Translations under genes and position numbers: made by a program | Virus record (IMG/VR): IMGVR_UViG_3300042309_001835 | Span: 1 to 64,000 of that record | From: a virus | DNA: 64,000 bases | Reading direction: 5' to 3' (one strand) | The notes under the pieces: generated by a model | What the model saw: the letters and a program-made list of their open reading frames with translations, nothing else | Told to the model about the DNA's origin: nothing | Database searches by the model: none | Shown here: one piece after another, positions 43,067-50,856 of the stretch | Layout of the letters: each line of letters begins with the position of its first letter | Numbering within the stretch: position 1 is the first letter of the stretch

Positions 43067-45418
43067 ATGTCGGAATTCGGTCAATTTGCTCCTTCTGGGC
43101 CTGCGGTTTTCTATCGTTCGTATTCCCGGCGCAAAGCAGACGGGTCGCGTGAAAACTTCGAAGAGGCAATTACGCGTACAATATCTGCCATCGCAGAGGT
43201 AGGCAAATTCACTGAGGAACAGAAGGCGTTATGTATTCAGGCTGGACTGAGGCGGCAATGCTTTCCCAGCGGTCGTGCACTGTGGGTTGCGGGTACGGAA
43301 TGGTCCAAGAAGCAAGAGAACTTCCCTGGATATTACAACTGCTGCTCGATGCACGCAAATGATCCCTCGATGTTTGGCCTGCTGATGGAGCTGGCCATGA
43401 TGGGAACAGGCACTGGTGCTGTCATGGAGGAAGACGTCGTAAGTAACATGCCTCCAATTCAAAGAAAAGTTTCTATTAGCAATATCAGGAACAACGAAGG
43501 AATCAAAGGTGGTGACGCAGATACAACCATCAGGTTCACTGGGATTGTTGATGAAAAACCAATCATTACAATCAAGGTTGGCGATTCCCGTCAGGGCTGG
43601 GCTAGTGCCTATCAGGGTCTGATTACCCTGGCTATGGGGTACCCGGCTCAAGACGAGGAGGAGGACACGGCCCATTGCGATGCCGAAATAGTCCTGGATC
43701 TGAGCCACGTCCGCCAGGCGGGTGAACCCCTTAAGGGCTTTGGTGGCACCGCTAACCCTGTTCGGCTGCGGGAGACGTTTGAGCGGGCAGCAAAAGTGCT
43801 CTGCAGGGCCAAGGGGCGCAAGCTGACGTCAATTGAGTGCTGCCTGCTGATTGATGAAGCAGCCAGCGCAGTGGTGGCCGGAAACATCCGCCGCAGTGCA
43901 GGCATGCGTCAATTTTCGTCCTGTGATAATGAGGCCGCTTCAGCAAAAGATGGTCTGTATAAGCAGGATGAAAACGGCAACTGGAGTGTAGATCCCGAAA
44001 AAGAAGCACTCAGGATGGCCAATCACACCCTGTGCTTCCACATGAAACCTGACCATGAAACGATCAAAGCCAGCATCGAAAAGCAGTTTTGGTCCGGCGA
44101 AGGTGCCATCATGTATGTACCCGAGTCAATCGCCAGGGCAAATGCTGACCTGTTGAACACAGAACAACTAAAGAAGCGATTCCTTGCTTTGTACGTGCGC
44201 AGTCAGGATGATGCACGTCAGATGCTGATCGAATTAGCGGAAAAGGTTGGTGAACCAACCGACGAACGCATTATTCAGCATCGGATGGACAGGTACGGAC
44301 TTAACCCCTGCGGCGAAATCCTTATGCGTGACAACGTATGCAACCTCAGTGAGGTTCATCTGAATACCATCGATCCAAATGATTCAGAGCTGCAGCGTCA
44401 GGCATTCTATGCCGGTGGTCTGCAAGTTGCGGCCCTGCTACAGCATAAATTTGTCCCCGAACGCCTTGCTTATAGCCGTGAAAACGATCCGATTGTTGGC
44501 GTCAGTTTTACTGGCCTGTTTGACTTTTTTGTGCATGCTTTTGGTGCCCCTTGGCTGAAGTGGATGATGAAAGGTCGCCCTGGTGGTGCTGAGTACAAGA
44601 AGTACGATGCCAGGGAAAAGAAATTCCTCAGGGGTTGGAGGATTGCTGCCGAGCAGGGTGTCAGGGATTACTGCGAGCAGCATGGTATTCGTGTCCCGAA
44701 CAGGTTCACCACAGTGCAACCCGCTGGCTCCAAGAGCCTGCTGACTGGCGCTAGCAGCGGCTGGCATCCACCGAAAGCGCAGCGCTTCATTCGCCGCATT
44801 ACCTTTGGCGTAAATGATCCATTGGTCAGTGCATTGCGTGATTACGGCTACAACGTAATTCCAGCGCAAAGTGCTAGGGACGAAGACGGCAACCTGCTTG
44901 ATGACATCAGCGATCCCAGGGTTCGCGAGGTGTTGGTTGAAATCCCAACAGAAGTATCGTGGGCTAACTTGCCTGGTTGTGATGAGTTTGACCTCAGTAA
45001 ACTACCAGTCGGCGCCCAATGGGGGCTCTACATGCAAGTTCAAAAAGAATACACCCAGCACAACACATCGGCAACCCTAGAGTTTCGTCAAGATGAAATA
45101 GACCAACTGACTGATTTGGTCCATAGGTCCATCCAGTCGGATGATGGATACATTTCGGCTGCGCTGCTTGCCAGGTTCGATGCAAACGAAACATTCCCAC
45201 GATTGCCATTTGAACCAATCGATAAGCAGATGTACGAACGTCGTATGGCTACGGTGAAAATCGTTCGTGCAACGCTGCCGGAAGATGTTACATTTCTTGA
45301 CTTGTTAAAGAAGTATGACAACGCGGACTATGAACTGAAAGGTGCTGCTGGCTGTGATTCAGCTAAGTGTTTAACAGAATCAGAGAAAGACTCTGATCAA
45401 GCTGGATTGCTCAAGTGA
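43067..45418 (+). CDS. nrdJ: adenosylcobalamin-dependent (class II) ribonucleotide reductase
   Basis: 783 residues from ATG 43067. It has the features of monomeric class II RNR (RTPR type): YYNCCSMHA with the redox Cys at about residue 92, LAMMGTGTGAVMEED, the allosteric-site region, NPCGEILMRDNVCNLSEVH with the thiyl-radical Cys at about 413, TTVQPAGSKSLLTGASSGW, and a C-terminal CxxxxC pair (GCDSAKC). It converts ribonucleoside triphosphates to deoxy forms using B12. Class II RNR is common in cyanophages. No intein or intron was seen. Confidence 0.93.
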   Translation: MSEFGQFAPSGPAVFYRSYSRRKADGSRENFEEAITRTISAIAEVGKFTEEQKALCIQAGLRRQCFPSGRALWVAGTEWSKKQENFPGYYNCCSMHANDPSMFGLLMELAMMGTGTGAVMEEDVVSNMPPIQRKVSISNIRNNEGIKGGDADTTIRFTGIVDEKPIITIKVGDSRQGWASAYQGLITLAMGYPAQDEEEDTAHCDAEIVLDLSHVRQAGEPLKGFGGTANPVRLRETFERAAKVLCRAKGRKLTSIECCLLIDEAASAVVAGNIRRSAGMRQFSSCDNEAASAKDGLYKQDENGNWSVDPEKEALRMANHTLCFHMKPDHETIKASIEKQFWSGEGAIMYVPESIARANADLLNTEQLKKRFLALYVRSQDDARQMLIELAEKVGEPTDERIIQHRMDRYGLNPCGEILMRDNVCNLSEVHLNTIDPNDSELQRQAFYAGGLQVAALLQHKFVPERLAYSRENDPIVGVSFTGLFDFFVHAFGAPWLKWMMKGRPGGAEYKKYDAREKKFLRGWRIAAEQGVRDYCEQHGIRVPNRFTTVQPAGSKSLLTGASSGWHPPKAQRFIRRITFGVNDPLVSALRDYGYNVIPAQSARDEDGNLLDDISDPRVREVLVEIPTEVSWANLPGCDEFDLSKLPVGAQWGLYMQVQKEYTQHNTSATLEFRQDEIDQLTDLVHRSIQSDDGYISAALLARFDANETFPRLPFEPIDKQMYERRMATVKIVRATLPEDVTFLDLLKKYDNADYELKGAAGCDSAKCLTESEKDSDQAGLLK

Positions 45419-45423
45419 TCCAA

Positions 45424-45458
45424 GGGGCCGGTGATGCTATACTGGGCTATCCGGCCCC
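45424..45458 (+). promoter_or_regulatory. 8-bp inverted repeat with an extended -10 box in its loop
   Basis: GGGGCCGG (45424-45431) and CCGGCCCC (45451-45458) flank TGATGCTATACTGGGCTAT. TGCTATACT is a good extended -10 (box 45438-45443). It could terminate RNR transcription and start the dCTP deaminase unit, with the repeat as operator. Confidence 0.5.
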
Positions 45459-45463
45459 ATCAG

Positions 45464-45712
45464 ATGATCTCTTCTTCTGAGGAACCTCTGGATCATAGTC
45501 ACTATGGCCCAGAGGTTCAAGAAAAGCTGAGCATATTCCAGGATCTGTACAAAAGCTATTACAACATTACCTGGATTAAGTTCAAGGAGAACTCAAACCG
45601 CTTGGACACCATACAAAGCGCTTGGGATGCACTTGCTCGTGCCAGAAAGAAGGAAACTGGCACCGGGTTCTATCTTACACCAGAGCAGTACAACAATGTC
45701 CACAATCGTTGA
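45464..45712 (+). CDS. hypothetical protein upstream of dCTP deaminase
   Basis: 82 residues from ATG 45464, just after the inverted repeat; longer starts at 45431 or 45434 lie inside the repeat. The region EKLSIFQDLYKSYYNITWIKF then DTIQSAWDALARARK is helical. It overlaps the start of the next gene by 17 bp. No family recognised. Confidence 0.55.
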   Translation: MISSSEEPLDHSHYGPEVQEKLSIFQDLYKSYYNITWIKFKENSNRLDTIQSAWDALARARKKETGTGFYLTPEQYNNVHNR

Positions 45713-46211
45713 TTCTCAAATACTGTCCATGTGCCTTTCAGGGGAGGGGCTAATCATGCCTTTTCACCCCAGCCAGGTAAACCCTGCTTCCTATGATGTA
45801 AGGCTCGGTGAGACAGTGCTGATAGAGCAACCAGAAGGTGGTTGGATCGAGAAATCTTTGCCATATTCACTGGCGCCAGGTGAATTTATTCTTGGCTGCA
45901 CCAAAGAATGGGTAAATATCCCATCTGATATGGAGGCAGTATTTCAACTGAAATCTTCCAGGGCTCGTGAAGGCTACGAGCATGTTCTTGCTGGCTACAT
46001 CGATCCAGGGTTCTCTGGAAAGGTGACGCTGGAGTTAGTCAATGTGAATCGATATACGACCCTGCATTTGGTAAAGGATATGCTAATTGGACAGCTCAGA
46101 TTCATGAAAACGGATCAGCCCTGCCGGATTCCGTATTCACAAAAGGGGCATTATCACAATGACAACAAAGTAACCGCCTCTAAGGTGAATGCTTTTGGAT
46201 TTATTTCCTGA
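45696..46211 (+). CDS. dcd: dCTP deaminase
   Basis: 171 residues from ATG 45696. Typical dCTP deaminase/dUTPase trimer motifs: VNPASYDVRLG, FQLKSSRAREG (catalytic Ser-Arg region), and AGYIDPGFSGKVTLELVN. It makes dUMP precursor from dCTP for ThyX and lowers dCTP. It lies downstream of RNR, as expected for a nucleotide supply unit. Confidence 0.9.
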   Translation: MSTIVDSQILSMCLSGEGLIMPFHPSQVNPASYDVRLGETVLIEQPEGGWIEKSLPYSLAPGEFILGCTKEWVNIPSDMEAVFQLKSSRAREGYEHVLAGYIDPGFSGKVTLELVNVNRYTTLHLVKDMLIGQLRFMKTDQPCRIPYSQKGHYHNDNKVTASKVNAFGFIS

Positions 46212-46282
46212 ATTCATAGTATTCCTGGAACCCTAGGGGAGCCAAAGGCGAGACGCCGGCAGAACTTTAGGCGCGATGCCCC

Positions 46283-47776
46283 ATGAAGGTCGTACATCCA
46301 ACCGACAATCCAGGACTGGTTAGCTATCACCGGCCAGAGCTGGTTGATCTGTTGCCCGGTCTGGAACTGGCGCTAGACTGTTGGAATTTGCTGGATACAA
46401 ACGGCAGGGGGTCGGCTAAGCCTAAATATCTGGTACAGGAACCGGCTGAGCCAAAGAAAGCCTACGAAGCCAGATTACACAGGTCTACTTATACGCCTAT
46501 TTTTAGGGATTCAATCCGGGCTTATGCGGGTCTGTTGAATCGCTTCCAGCTTGTTGATGCACCCCCTAGTCTTGGCAAGTCAGAAAGCAATGTTGACCTG
46601 CAGGGATCTAGTATCCACAGTTTCTGGAATCGTTGTGACGAATTAGCCATTCGAGACGGTGGTGTCTTCGTGATGGTTGACATGATGCCAGAGCAGGACC
46701 AAACATCGAATTTCTTGGATCAGCAGCGTGATGGCCGCAGGCCCTATGTGATCTTGATAGAAAGAAAAGATGTCATAAACTGGTCTGTTGCTTACAACGG
46801 TGGACGTGAATTTGTTCAGCATGCAACAATTCGCCAGATCAAGTCCATGCCAATGGAAAATGGATTTGGTGTTAGGCTTGAGCCCGTTTATTATGTACTG
46901 AAGCCAAATCTTGTAGAAGAATACAGGATGGAGAAGAAAGATGGCAAATGGAGGCAGGCACTGACCAATTCTGTACCAACGACGTTGCCTGTTGTTCCGT
47001 TGATATGGTACGGCGCATCAACCAGCAGATTTGCTCAAGGTGATTTACCAATGAATGGCCTTGCTGAACTGAGTATTCAGCACTACCAGATGCGATCCGA
47101 CCTGACGGAATTGCTGCATAAATGCGCCATGCCAGTGCCGGTCAGAAAAGGTGCTCCAGTTGGCCCAGACGGACGCACTGCACCACTGATTCTGGGGCCA
47201 AATACTGCGGTTGACCTGCCAGCGGATGGCGGCGAGTTTGGTTTTGCCGAGCCGACTGGCCGCAGCCTTGAGCGCCACCAAGCCGAAGTGACGCACCTGG
47301 AAGCGTTGATGGACAGGTCTGGTCTCAATTTCCTGTATGGGGCAAATATCAAGACAGCAACAGAGGCATCACTGAGGGCTTCCCAGATAGCATCACAAGT
47401 TGCGTCCCTGGTGCGTAATAAAACCAGTTCGTTCAACACTGTTATGCGACTGTGGTCTATTTATGCTGGGGAACTGGCAAGTCTGACGACGGAATCCGGC
47501 ATAGCACTTAACGATAGTCTGATAAATCGACCCATTGATCCAAGTGGCATCGCTCAACTGGTTAATCTGTATAACTCGAAACTGCTTAGCGGTCAAACAG
47601 TACTGGCGGAACTGCAGCGCGGCGGAATCCTGGATCCCGATATGAAGATCAAAGAAGAAATGAGCAGAATTTCGAAAGAGGGAGCTGCATTAAACGGCGG
47701 CAGCGATAATCCGCCGTTAACCAGGACCGCCAATAACCGAACCCAGGTAGCCGAACCGCCAGCACAAAATCCTTAG
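46283..47776 (+). CDS. portal protein (DUF4055-like)
   Basis: 497 residues. The features of DUF4055-type portals are visible: YEARLHRSTYTPIFRDSIRAYAGLL, FWNRCDELAIRDGGVFVMVD, a beta domain with VEEYRMEKKDGKW, PVVPLIWYGAS, and the long helices with SIQHYQMRSDLTELL and EASLRASQIASQVASL. The C-terminus is Pro/Asn-rich. It forms the twelve-part DNA channel. It sits directly after dCTP deaminase and is separated from both terminase and capsid genes. Confidence 0.85.
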   Translation: MKVVHPTDNPGLVSYHRPELVDLLPGLELALDCWNLLDTNGRGSAKPKYLVQEPAEPKKAYEARLHRSTYTPIFRDSIRAYAGLLNRFQLVDAPPSLGKSESNVDLQGSSIHSFWNRCDELAIRDGGVFVMVDMMPEQDQTSNFLDQQRDGRRPYVILIERKDVINWSVAYNGGREFVQHATIRQIKSMPMENGFGVRLEPVYYVLKPNLVEEYRMEKKDGKWRQALTNSVPTTLPVVPLIWYGASTSRFAQGDLPMNGLAELSIQHYQMRSDLTELLHKCAMPVPVRKGAPVGPDGRTAPLILGPNTAVDLPADGGEFGFAEPTGRSLERHQAEVTHLEALMDRSGLNFLYGANIKTATEASLRASQIASQVASLVRNKTSSFNTVMRLWSIYAGELASLTTESGIALNDSLINRPIDPSGIAQLVNLYNSKLLSGQTVLAELQRGGILDPDMKIKEEMSRISKEGAALNGGSDNPPLTRTANNRTQVAEPPAQNP

Positions 47777-47809
47777 GTAAACCACTAAAGAGTCTGTTTG
47801 GTTCAATGT

Positions 47810-47815
47810 TATACT
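47810..47815 (+). promoter_or_regulatory. extended -10 promoter (TGTTATACT)
   Basis: Located between the portal stop and ATG 47842, 27 bp before the start. No clear -35. Probably drives the run of small genes that follows. Confidence 0.45.
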
Positions 47816-47841
47816 GGAATATAAGGCAGAAACCCAGACCC

Positions 47842-48054
47842 ATGGTCATCGCTCGTATCGAGTTCCTGCAAGAGCACGCTCATTGCTACGTGCAACAAGG
47901 GGACGATGGCAGCCAGCCTGTGTTTGCGGAGATGCAGTTCGATTCACCAGAAGAGCTGATCGTAGTCCTTAAGGAATTTGAGTACGCAATCAAAGATTGC
48001 ACGGCGGATATCAATGGTAGACTGATTTCCTTGAGCGGATTTAAGACCACGTGA
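47842..48054 (+). CDS. hypothetical protein (70 aa)
   Basis: ATG 47842 follows a -10 box; a longer frame to 47806 would include the promoter. Acidic alpha/beta protein with VIARIEFLQEHAHCYVQQG and ADINGRLISLSGF. The stop overlaps GTG of the next gene (GTGA). Function unknown. Confidence 0.55.
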   Translation: MVIARIEFLQEHAHCYVQQGDDGSQPVFAEMQFDSPEELIVVLKEFEYAIKDCTADINGRLISLSGFKTT

Positions 48055-48434
48055 ATCATCCGTTAAATAACGGCAAATTCATCAGGTCTCCTGGCGGCAG
48101 CTTCCTGTACTGCGTCCAGGGGCCGGTCTGCCGCTTATATGACAGAGAAGACTTGCCCTGGCCCTGCTGTCGCCTGAGCTGGAAGGGCAAAGAGCCGAGT
48201 TGGAATCGAGTAGGCCGACGCTTTGTTCCAGATCTGGCCACATCCAGGTGTCCGAGCTATGCTGTTATAGCAACAGATCAGACTGGACACCAGTGGACCC
48301 AGATCTTGACGATTTACAACAGAAAGCTGACACCGGTAGAAAGGGATTGGTGGATAACAAAAAAGCCAGCAAACAAGGAGTATCCACCATTACCGGCAGA
48401 CCTCTCAGAGGCCAGGACTGGACAAGCATTCTAA
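48051..48434 (+). CDS. hypothetical protein (127 aa), Trp-rich
   Basis: GTG 48051, coupled by GTGA. Basic, with many Trp and Cys (FLYCVQGPVCRLYDREDLPW then CCRLSWKGKEPSW). RDWWITKKPANKEYPPLPAD lies near the end. No zinc-ribbon spacing is clear and no family is recognised. Confidence 0.5.
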   Translation: MNHPLNNGKFIRSPGGSFLYCVQGPVCRLYDREDLPWPCCRLSWKGKEPSWNRVGRRFVPDLATSRCPSYAVIATDQTGHQWTQILTIYNRKLTPVERDWWITKKPANKEYPPLPADLSEARTGQAF

Positions 48435-48508
48435 GGAAGATCAACCTGGAGGCACCCGGCTACCAGGAAACAGTAGAAAAGATAAAAGAAGAAAAGGATG
48501 CCAGGTAA
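48350..48508 (+). CDS. small ORF overlapping the previous gene (52 aa)
   Basis: GTG 48350 in a different frame from its neighbour. The product (STITGRPLRGQDWTSILRK then INLEAPGYQETVEKI) looks protein-like, and its last 74 bases lie outside the upstream gene. Its 3' end overlaps the next frame. Uncertain. Confidence 0.35.
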   Translation: MDNKKASKQGVSTITGRPLRGQDWTSILRKINLEAPGYQETVEKIKEEKDAR

Positions 48509-48513
48509 ATGGC

Positions 48514-48519
48514 TATACT
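48514..48519 (+). promoter_or_regulatory. promoter -10 box (TATACT)
   Basis: ATGGCTATACTGTG, 30 bp before ATG 48549. It makes the longer start at 48498 for that gene unlikely. Confidence 0.4.
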
Positions 48520-48548
48520 GTGTCAGTTACCTGCCAGACTTGGCGACC

Positions 48549-48785
48549 ATGAAGGACGCTGTTGCCGATCGTTATAACCGACTAAAGCGTGCCGCTCAAA
48601 TCATCTCCAACATTTACGACAATCCCGATCAAAAGCTGATCAGGTTGGCGGAAAATGCTGGCTGCCTCGACGAGCTTGAGTTCCTGTTGGAGGAGTCGCG
48701 GAAATGGTTGGACGACGACGACTACTTCGGCGATGTGGCGTGGACCATGGTAAATGACCCAGGTTCACTTGTTGGTGTTTGTTGA
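48549..48785 (+). CDS. hypothetical helical protein (78 aa)
   Basis: ATG 48549, 30 bp after a TATACT box; ATG 48498 would give 95 residues. Helical, with MKDAVADRYNRLKRAAQII and a very acidic WLDDDDYFGD. Function unknown. Confidence 0.55.
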   Translation: MKDAVADRYNRLKRAAQIISNIYDNPDQKLIRLAENAGCLDELEFLLEESRKWLDDDDYFGDVAWTMVNDPGSLVGVC

Positions 48786-48854
48786 GATTTGTAACAATTT
48801 TCACACAAGGGGGCGGCCGTGCTAATGTTGAGCCTGTTGTAGAGGGAAGACCCC

Positions 48855-49463
48855 GTGACCATTGATACGCTTTCATCCGATGAAATCGACGGCGCACCTG
48901 TCAGGCGCTCAAACCGCCCCCTGACCCAGTTCGCCGTTCGAGAGGTCGAAGACTTTCTGCTTGGCAAGTCGGAAGCGCACCGCACTTCGATTCACAATAC
49001 GACCATTGATGTCGTGCAAGAGGACAAGCGCAGCAAAAGTCTGTTCGTTCGACTGCATGGTGAGACAATCCTTGCATTGTCCATCTCTTTGCCCGACGAA
49101 GAGGTCATTCATGCACAAATCTCCCTTGGTACCACTTTTACTGCGGATGGCTGCCCCACGAAGACAACGGTGGAAAGGCTGAATGGTCTGCTTGACTGCC
49201 TTGGCACGCATGGCGTGATCCCCGAAAAGGTCAGGATATTCAGGGATCCCAGTGGCGGTGGTTCTTTCTTCTTTGGCAAAGGAGAAGAGAAGACCCCTGT
49301 TGGGCAGCGCTATGCCAGGAACATTGTCATGAAGTCGGATCCCGATGAGTTATTGATCGAGTCGTCTGATATCAATCAAGACTGGGCAATCATGAAGAAA
49401 AAGATGGTTGGCGGTACCGTGACTTACGAGAAAAACAAAAGGCTGGCTTCTCGTAATGCCTAG
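48855..49463 (+). CDS. hypothetical protein (202 aa)
   Basis: GTG 48855. Alpha/beta protein with SNRPLTQFAVREVEDFLLG and a beta part HGETILALSISLPDEEVIH. PTKTTVERLNGLLDCLG and SGGGSFFFGKGEEK follow. A long AG-rich tract precedes the start. I recognise no family. Its stop overlaps the next gene by 8 bp. Confidence 0.6.
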   Translation: MTIDTLSSDEIDGAPVRRSNRPLTQFAVREVEDFLLGKSEAHRTSIHNTTIDVVQEDKRSKSLFVRLHGETILALSISLPDEEVIHAQISLGTTFTADGCPTKTTVERLNGLLDCLGTHGVIPEKVRIFRDPSGGGSFFFGKGEEKTPVGQRYARNIVMKSDPDELLIESSDINQDWAIMKKKMVGGTVTYEKNKRLASRNA

Positions 49464-49749
49464 GCAAATCCCGTACCCAGACTACATCTGCAATGATTGT
49501 GGTCACCAATACGGCAGGTGGTACGCCTCTGGATCTTACACAGGTCCGTCCGACAGTTGTTCCACCTATCACGAGGGAAAATGTGACATTTGCGCTAAGC
49601 AAAATGTCCCAGTAACAGAGCCACGCGACTTTGGTTATCTCTTAAACTGGAGTGCGGTCCAGCATAAGATTCGTGAAAAAAGAAAGATTCGCAAGAACAA
49701 GAACAATTGCGAAGAACCTGGGAAGGTTCAGGAAGTGGACACTGCTTGA
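49456..49749 (+). CDS. small zinc-ribbon-like protein
   Basis: 97 residues. CNDCGHQYG then GKCDICAKQN give two CxxC pairs about 27 residues apart, a treble-clef or zinc-ribbon arrangement, followed by a very basic stretch (KIREKRKIRKNKNN). It may be an inactive or minimal HNH-like protein or a zinc-binding regulator. Confidence 0.6.
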   Translation: MPRQIPYPDYICNDCGHQYGRWYASGSYTGPSDSCSTYHEGKCDICAKQNVPVTEPRDFGYLLNWSAVQHKIREKRKIRKNKNNCEEPGKVQEVDTA

Positions 49750-49758
49750 ATTGCTGCT

Positions 49759-49775
49759 AATCCGTTATCCAAACG
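49759..49775 (+). other. small hairpin before terminator
   Basis: TCCGTT, loop ATCCA, AACGGA, and just after it the palindrome TTGACACGTCAA (49783-49794). Both lie between the zinc-ribbon gene and the terminator at 49825. Possible operator. Confidence 0.3.
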
Positions 49776-49824
49776 GATCAAGTGTTGACACGTCAATCAG
49801 CCTTGCGATTGGCAAACAACACGG

Positions 49825-49857
49825 AATAGGGATCAGCTTGCTGTGTCCCTATTTTTT
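49825..49857 (+). terminator. rho-independent terminator
   Basis: AATAGGGA (49825-49832) and TCCCTATT (49846-49853) with a 13-base loop that itself can pair (CAGC/GCTG), then six T. Confidence 0.8.
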
Positions 49858-49920
49858 GTTGGAATTGAATCTGCTGCCTTTAACCAGTTGCACTCATTCA
49901 TATTATATGGAGAATGGCCG

Positions 49921-50103
49921 ATGACGTTATTGACAAAGGCTTATCCAAAAGCCCTGCATATGTACAGAATATTGTACAGCGATAACTCTTTCAGGATACT
50001 ATATACCTGTGGCATGACACACGCACACGTAACATCCAGGGAGTACTGGCCAGGGCAAGAAGTTAAAAGTATTGTTCAGTTAGATGACTCATGGAAGAAC
50101 TGA
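49921..50103 (+). CDS. hypothetical protein (60 aa)
   Basis: ATG 49921 after ATGG-AGA leader (TATATGGAGA contains a GGAG site). Product has YPKALHMYRILYSDNSFRILY and EYWPGQEVKSIVQLDD. It looks like a small beta protein. It overlaps the next ATG by 13 bp. Confidence 0.5.
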   Translation: MTLLTKAYPKALHMYRILYSDNSFRILYTCGMTHAHVTSREYWPGQEVKSIVQLDDSWKN

Positions 50104-50186
50104 ATACTGTGCTTTACGCATTCAATGTATCCTTGGTAGCAGGCATTGCCATCTTTTTGATTCTTTACTTTGGTGAACGCGGGTGA
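50091..50186 (+). CDS. single-pass membrane miniprotein (31 aa)
   Basis: ATG 50091 to TGA 50186. An acidic N-terminus then one membrane helix (FNVSLVAGIAIFLILYF) and GERG. Size and topology recall small photosystem subunits, but there is no sequence match I can defend. Coupled by GTGA to a second membrane miniprotein. Confidence 0.5.
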   Translation: MEELNTVLYAFNVSLVAGIAIFLILYFGERG

Positions 50187-50311
50187 CAACATTAGAATCT
50201 TTCTGGTATTCGTTTGCTCCAATTTTGACTGTGCTGCTGACCGGCTATTTGTCGACTAAGCTTGTCTCTCGCGCATTGCGTGACCACAGGAACCATACTG
50301 ATACCGATTAG
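50183..50311 (+). CDS. membrane miniprotein (42 aa)
   Basis: GTG 50183 overlaps the preceding stop. One membrane helix (FAPILTVLLTGYLSTKL) and a basic, His-rich C-terminus (RALRDHRNHTDTD). The stop shares its last base with GTG of the next small ORF. Confidence 0.5.
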   Translation: MTTLESFWYSFAPILTVLLTGYLSTKLVSRALRDHRNHTDTD

Positions 50312-50427
50312 TGTCAGCAAAACCTGACACCTTAGACAAAAACTACTGGGCTTCGGTAGCCTGTCAATACCAACCATTTTTTGAGTGGTTCCAATCATTT
50401 CTGGATCTGACTACTGGGTGGCAGTAG
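50311..50427 (+). CDS. small ORF (38 aa), aromatic
   Basis: GTG 50311 (TAGTG overlap). Trp/Phe-rich end: WASVACQYQPFFEWFQSFL. Coupling to two upstream miniproteins suggests it is translated. Function unknown. Confidence 0.4.
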   Translation: MSAKPDTLDKNYWASVACQYQPFFEWFQSFLDLTTGWQ

Positions 50428-50448
50428 TGTAGAGTTCTGTTTCGATCA

Positions 50449-50817
50449 TTGCTTAAAACAATCAGCCTGCTTGGCGTTGCTTCGCTGGTCTTCTCATCAT
50501 TCAATCCAGCACAAGCAATCAACAAGCAATGCACTACGGCCTCTTATTATGGCCATGGTGATGGTTTTCATGGTAAAAAAACCGCTAATGGGGAACGATT
50601 CAATGGACATGGCATCACCACGGCCCATCCTCGCCTGCCATTCGGATCCATGCTCCTGGTGTTCAACCCTGACACAGGAAAATCTGTAACAGTTCGTGTC
50701 AATGATCGCGGCCCGTATGCTCATGGCCGTGGGTTGGACCTGAGCTACGGCGCCTTCCTGAAGGTGGCCAACCCCTCGCAGGGGACCGCCAAGGTCTGTT
50801 ATACGCGGCTAACTTGA
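50449..50817 (+). CDS. RlpA-like double-psi beta-barrel protein (secreted)
   Basis: 122 residues from TTG 50449. A signal peptide ends at AQA (about residue 23). The DPBB domain of RlpA follows: TTASYYGHGDGFHGKKTANG, THPRLPFGS-like TTAHPRLPFGSMLLVFN, and VTVRVNDRGPYAHGRGLDLS, with the catalytic Asp in NDRGP. RlpA cuts denuded glycan strands. A secreted form from a phage could help lysis or wall remodelling. A strong terminator follows. Confidence 0.85.
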   Translation: MLKTISLLGVASLVFSSFNPAQAINKQCTTASYYGHGDGFHGKKTANGERFNGHGITTAHPRLPFGSMLLVFNPDTGKSVTVRVNDRGPYAHGRGLDLSYGAFLKVANPSQGTAKVCYTRLT

Positions 50818-50834
50818 CGCCGAACAGCTAATGT

Positions 50835-50856
50835 GGGGGGGACTCCCCCCTTTTTT
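50835..50856 (+). terminator. rho-independent terminator abutting the next start
   Basis: GGGGGG (50835-50840), loop GACT, CCCCCC (50845-50850), six T, and ATG at 50857 with no gap. Confidence 0.85.

Noticed and set aside
48200-48349. 5' part of the 102-codon frame ending at 48508
   Set aside because: It is a shadow of the 48051-48434 gene; only the segment from GTG 48350 onward is protein-like.
50091-50186. Photosystem small subunit (PsbM-like) in the 31-aa membrane protein
   Set aside because: Only length and topology agree; residues do not match known small photosystem proteins.
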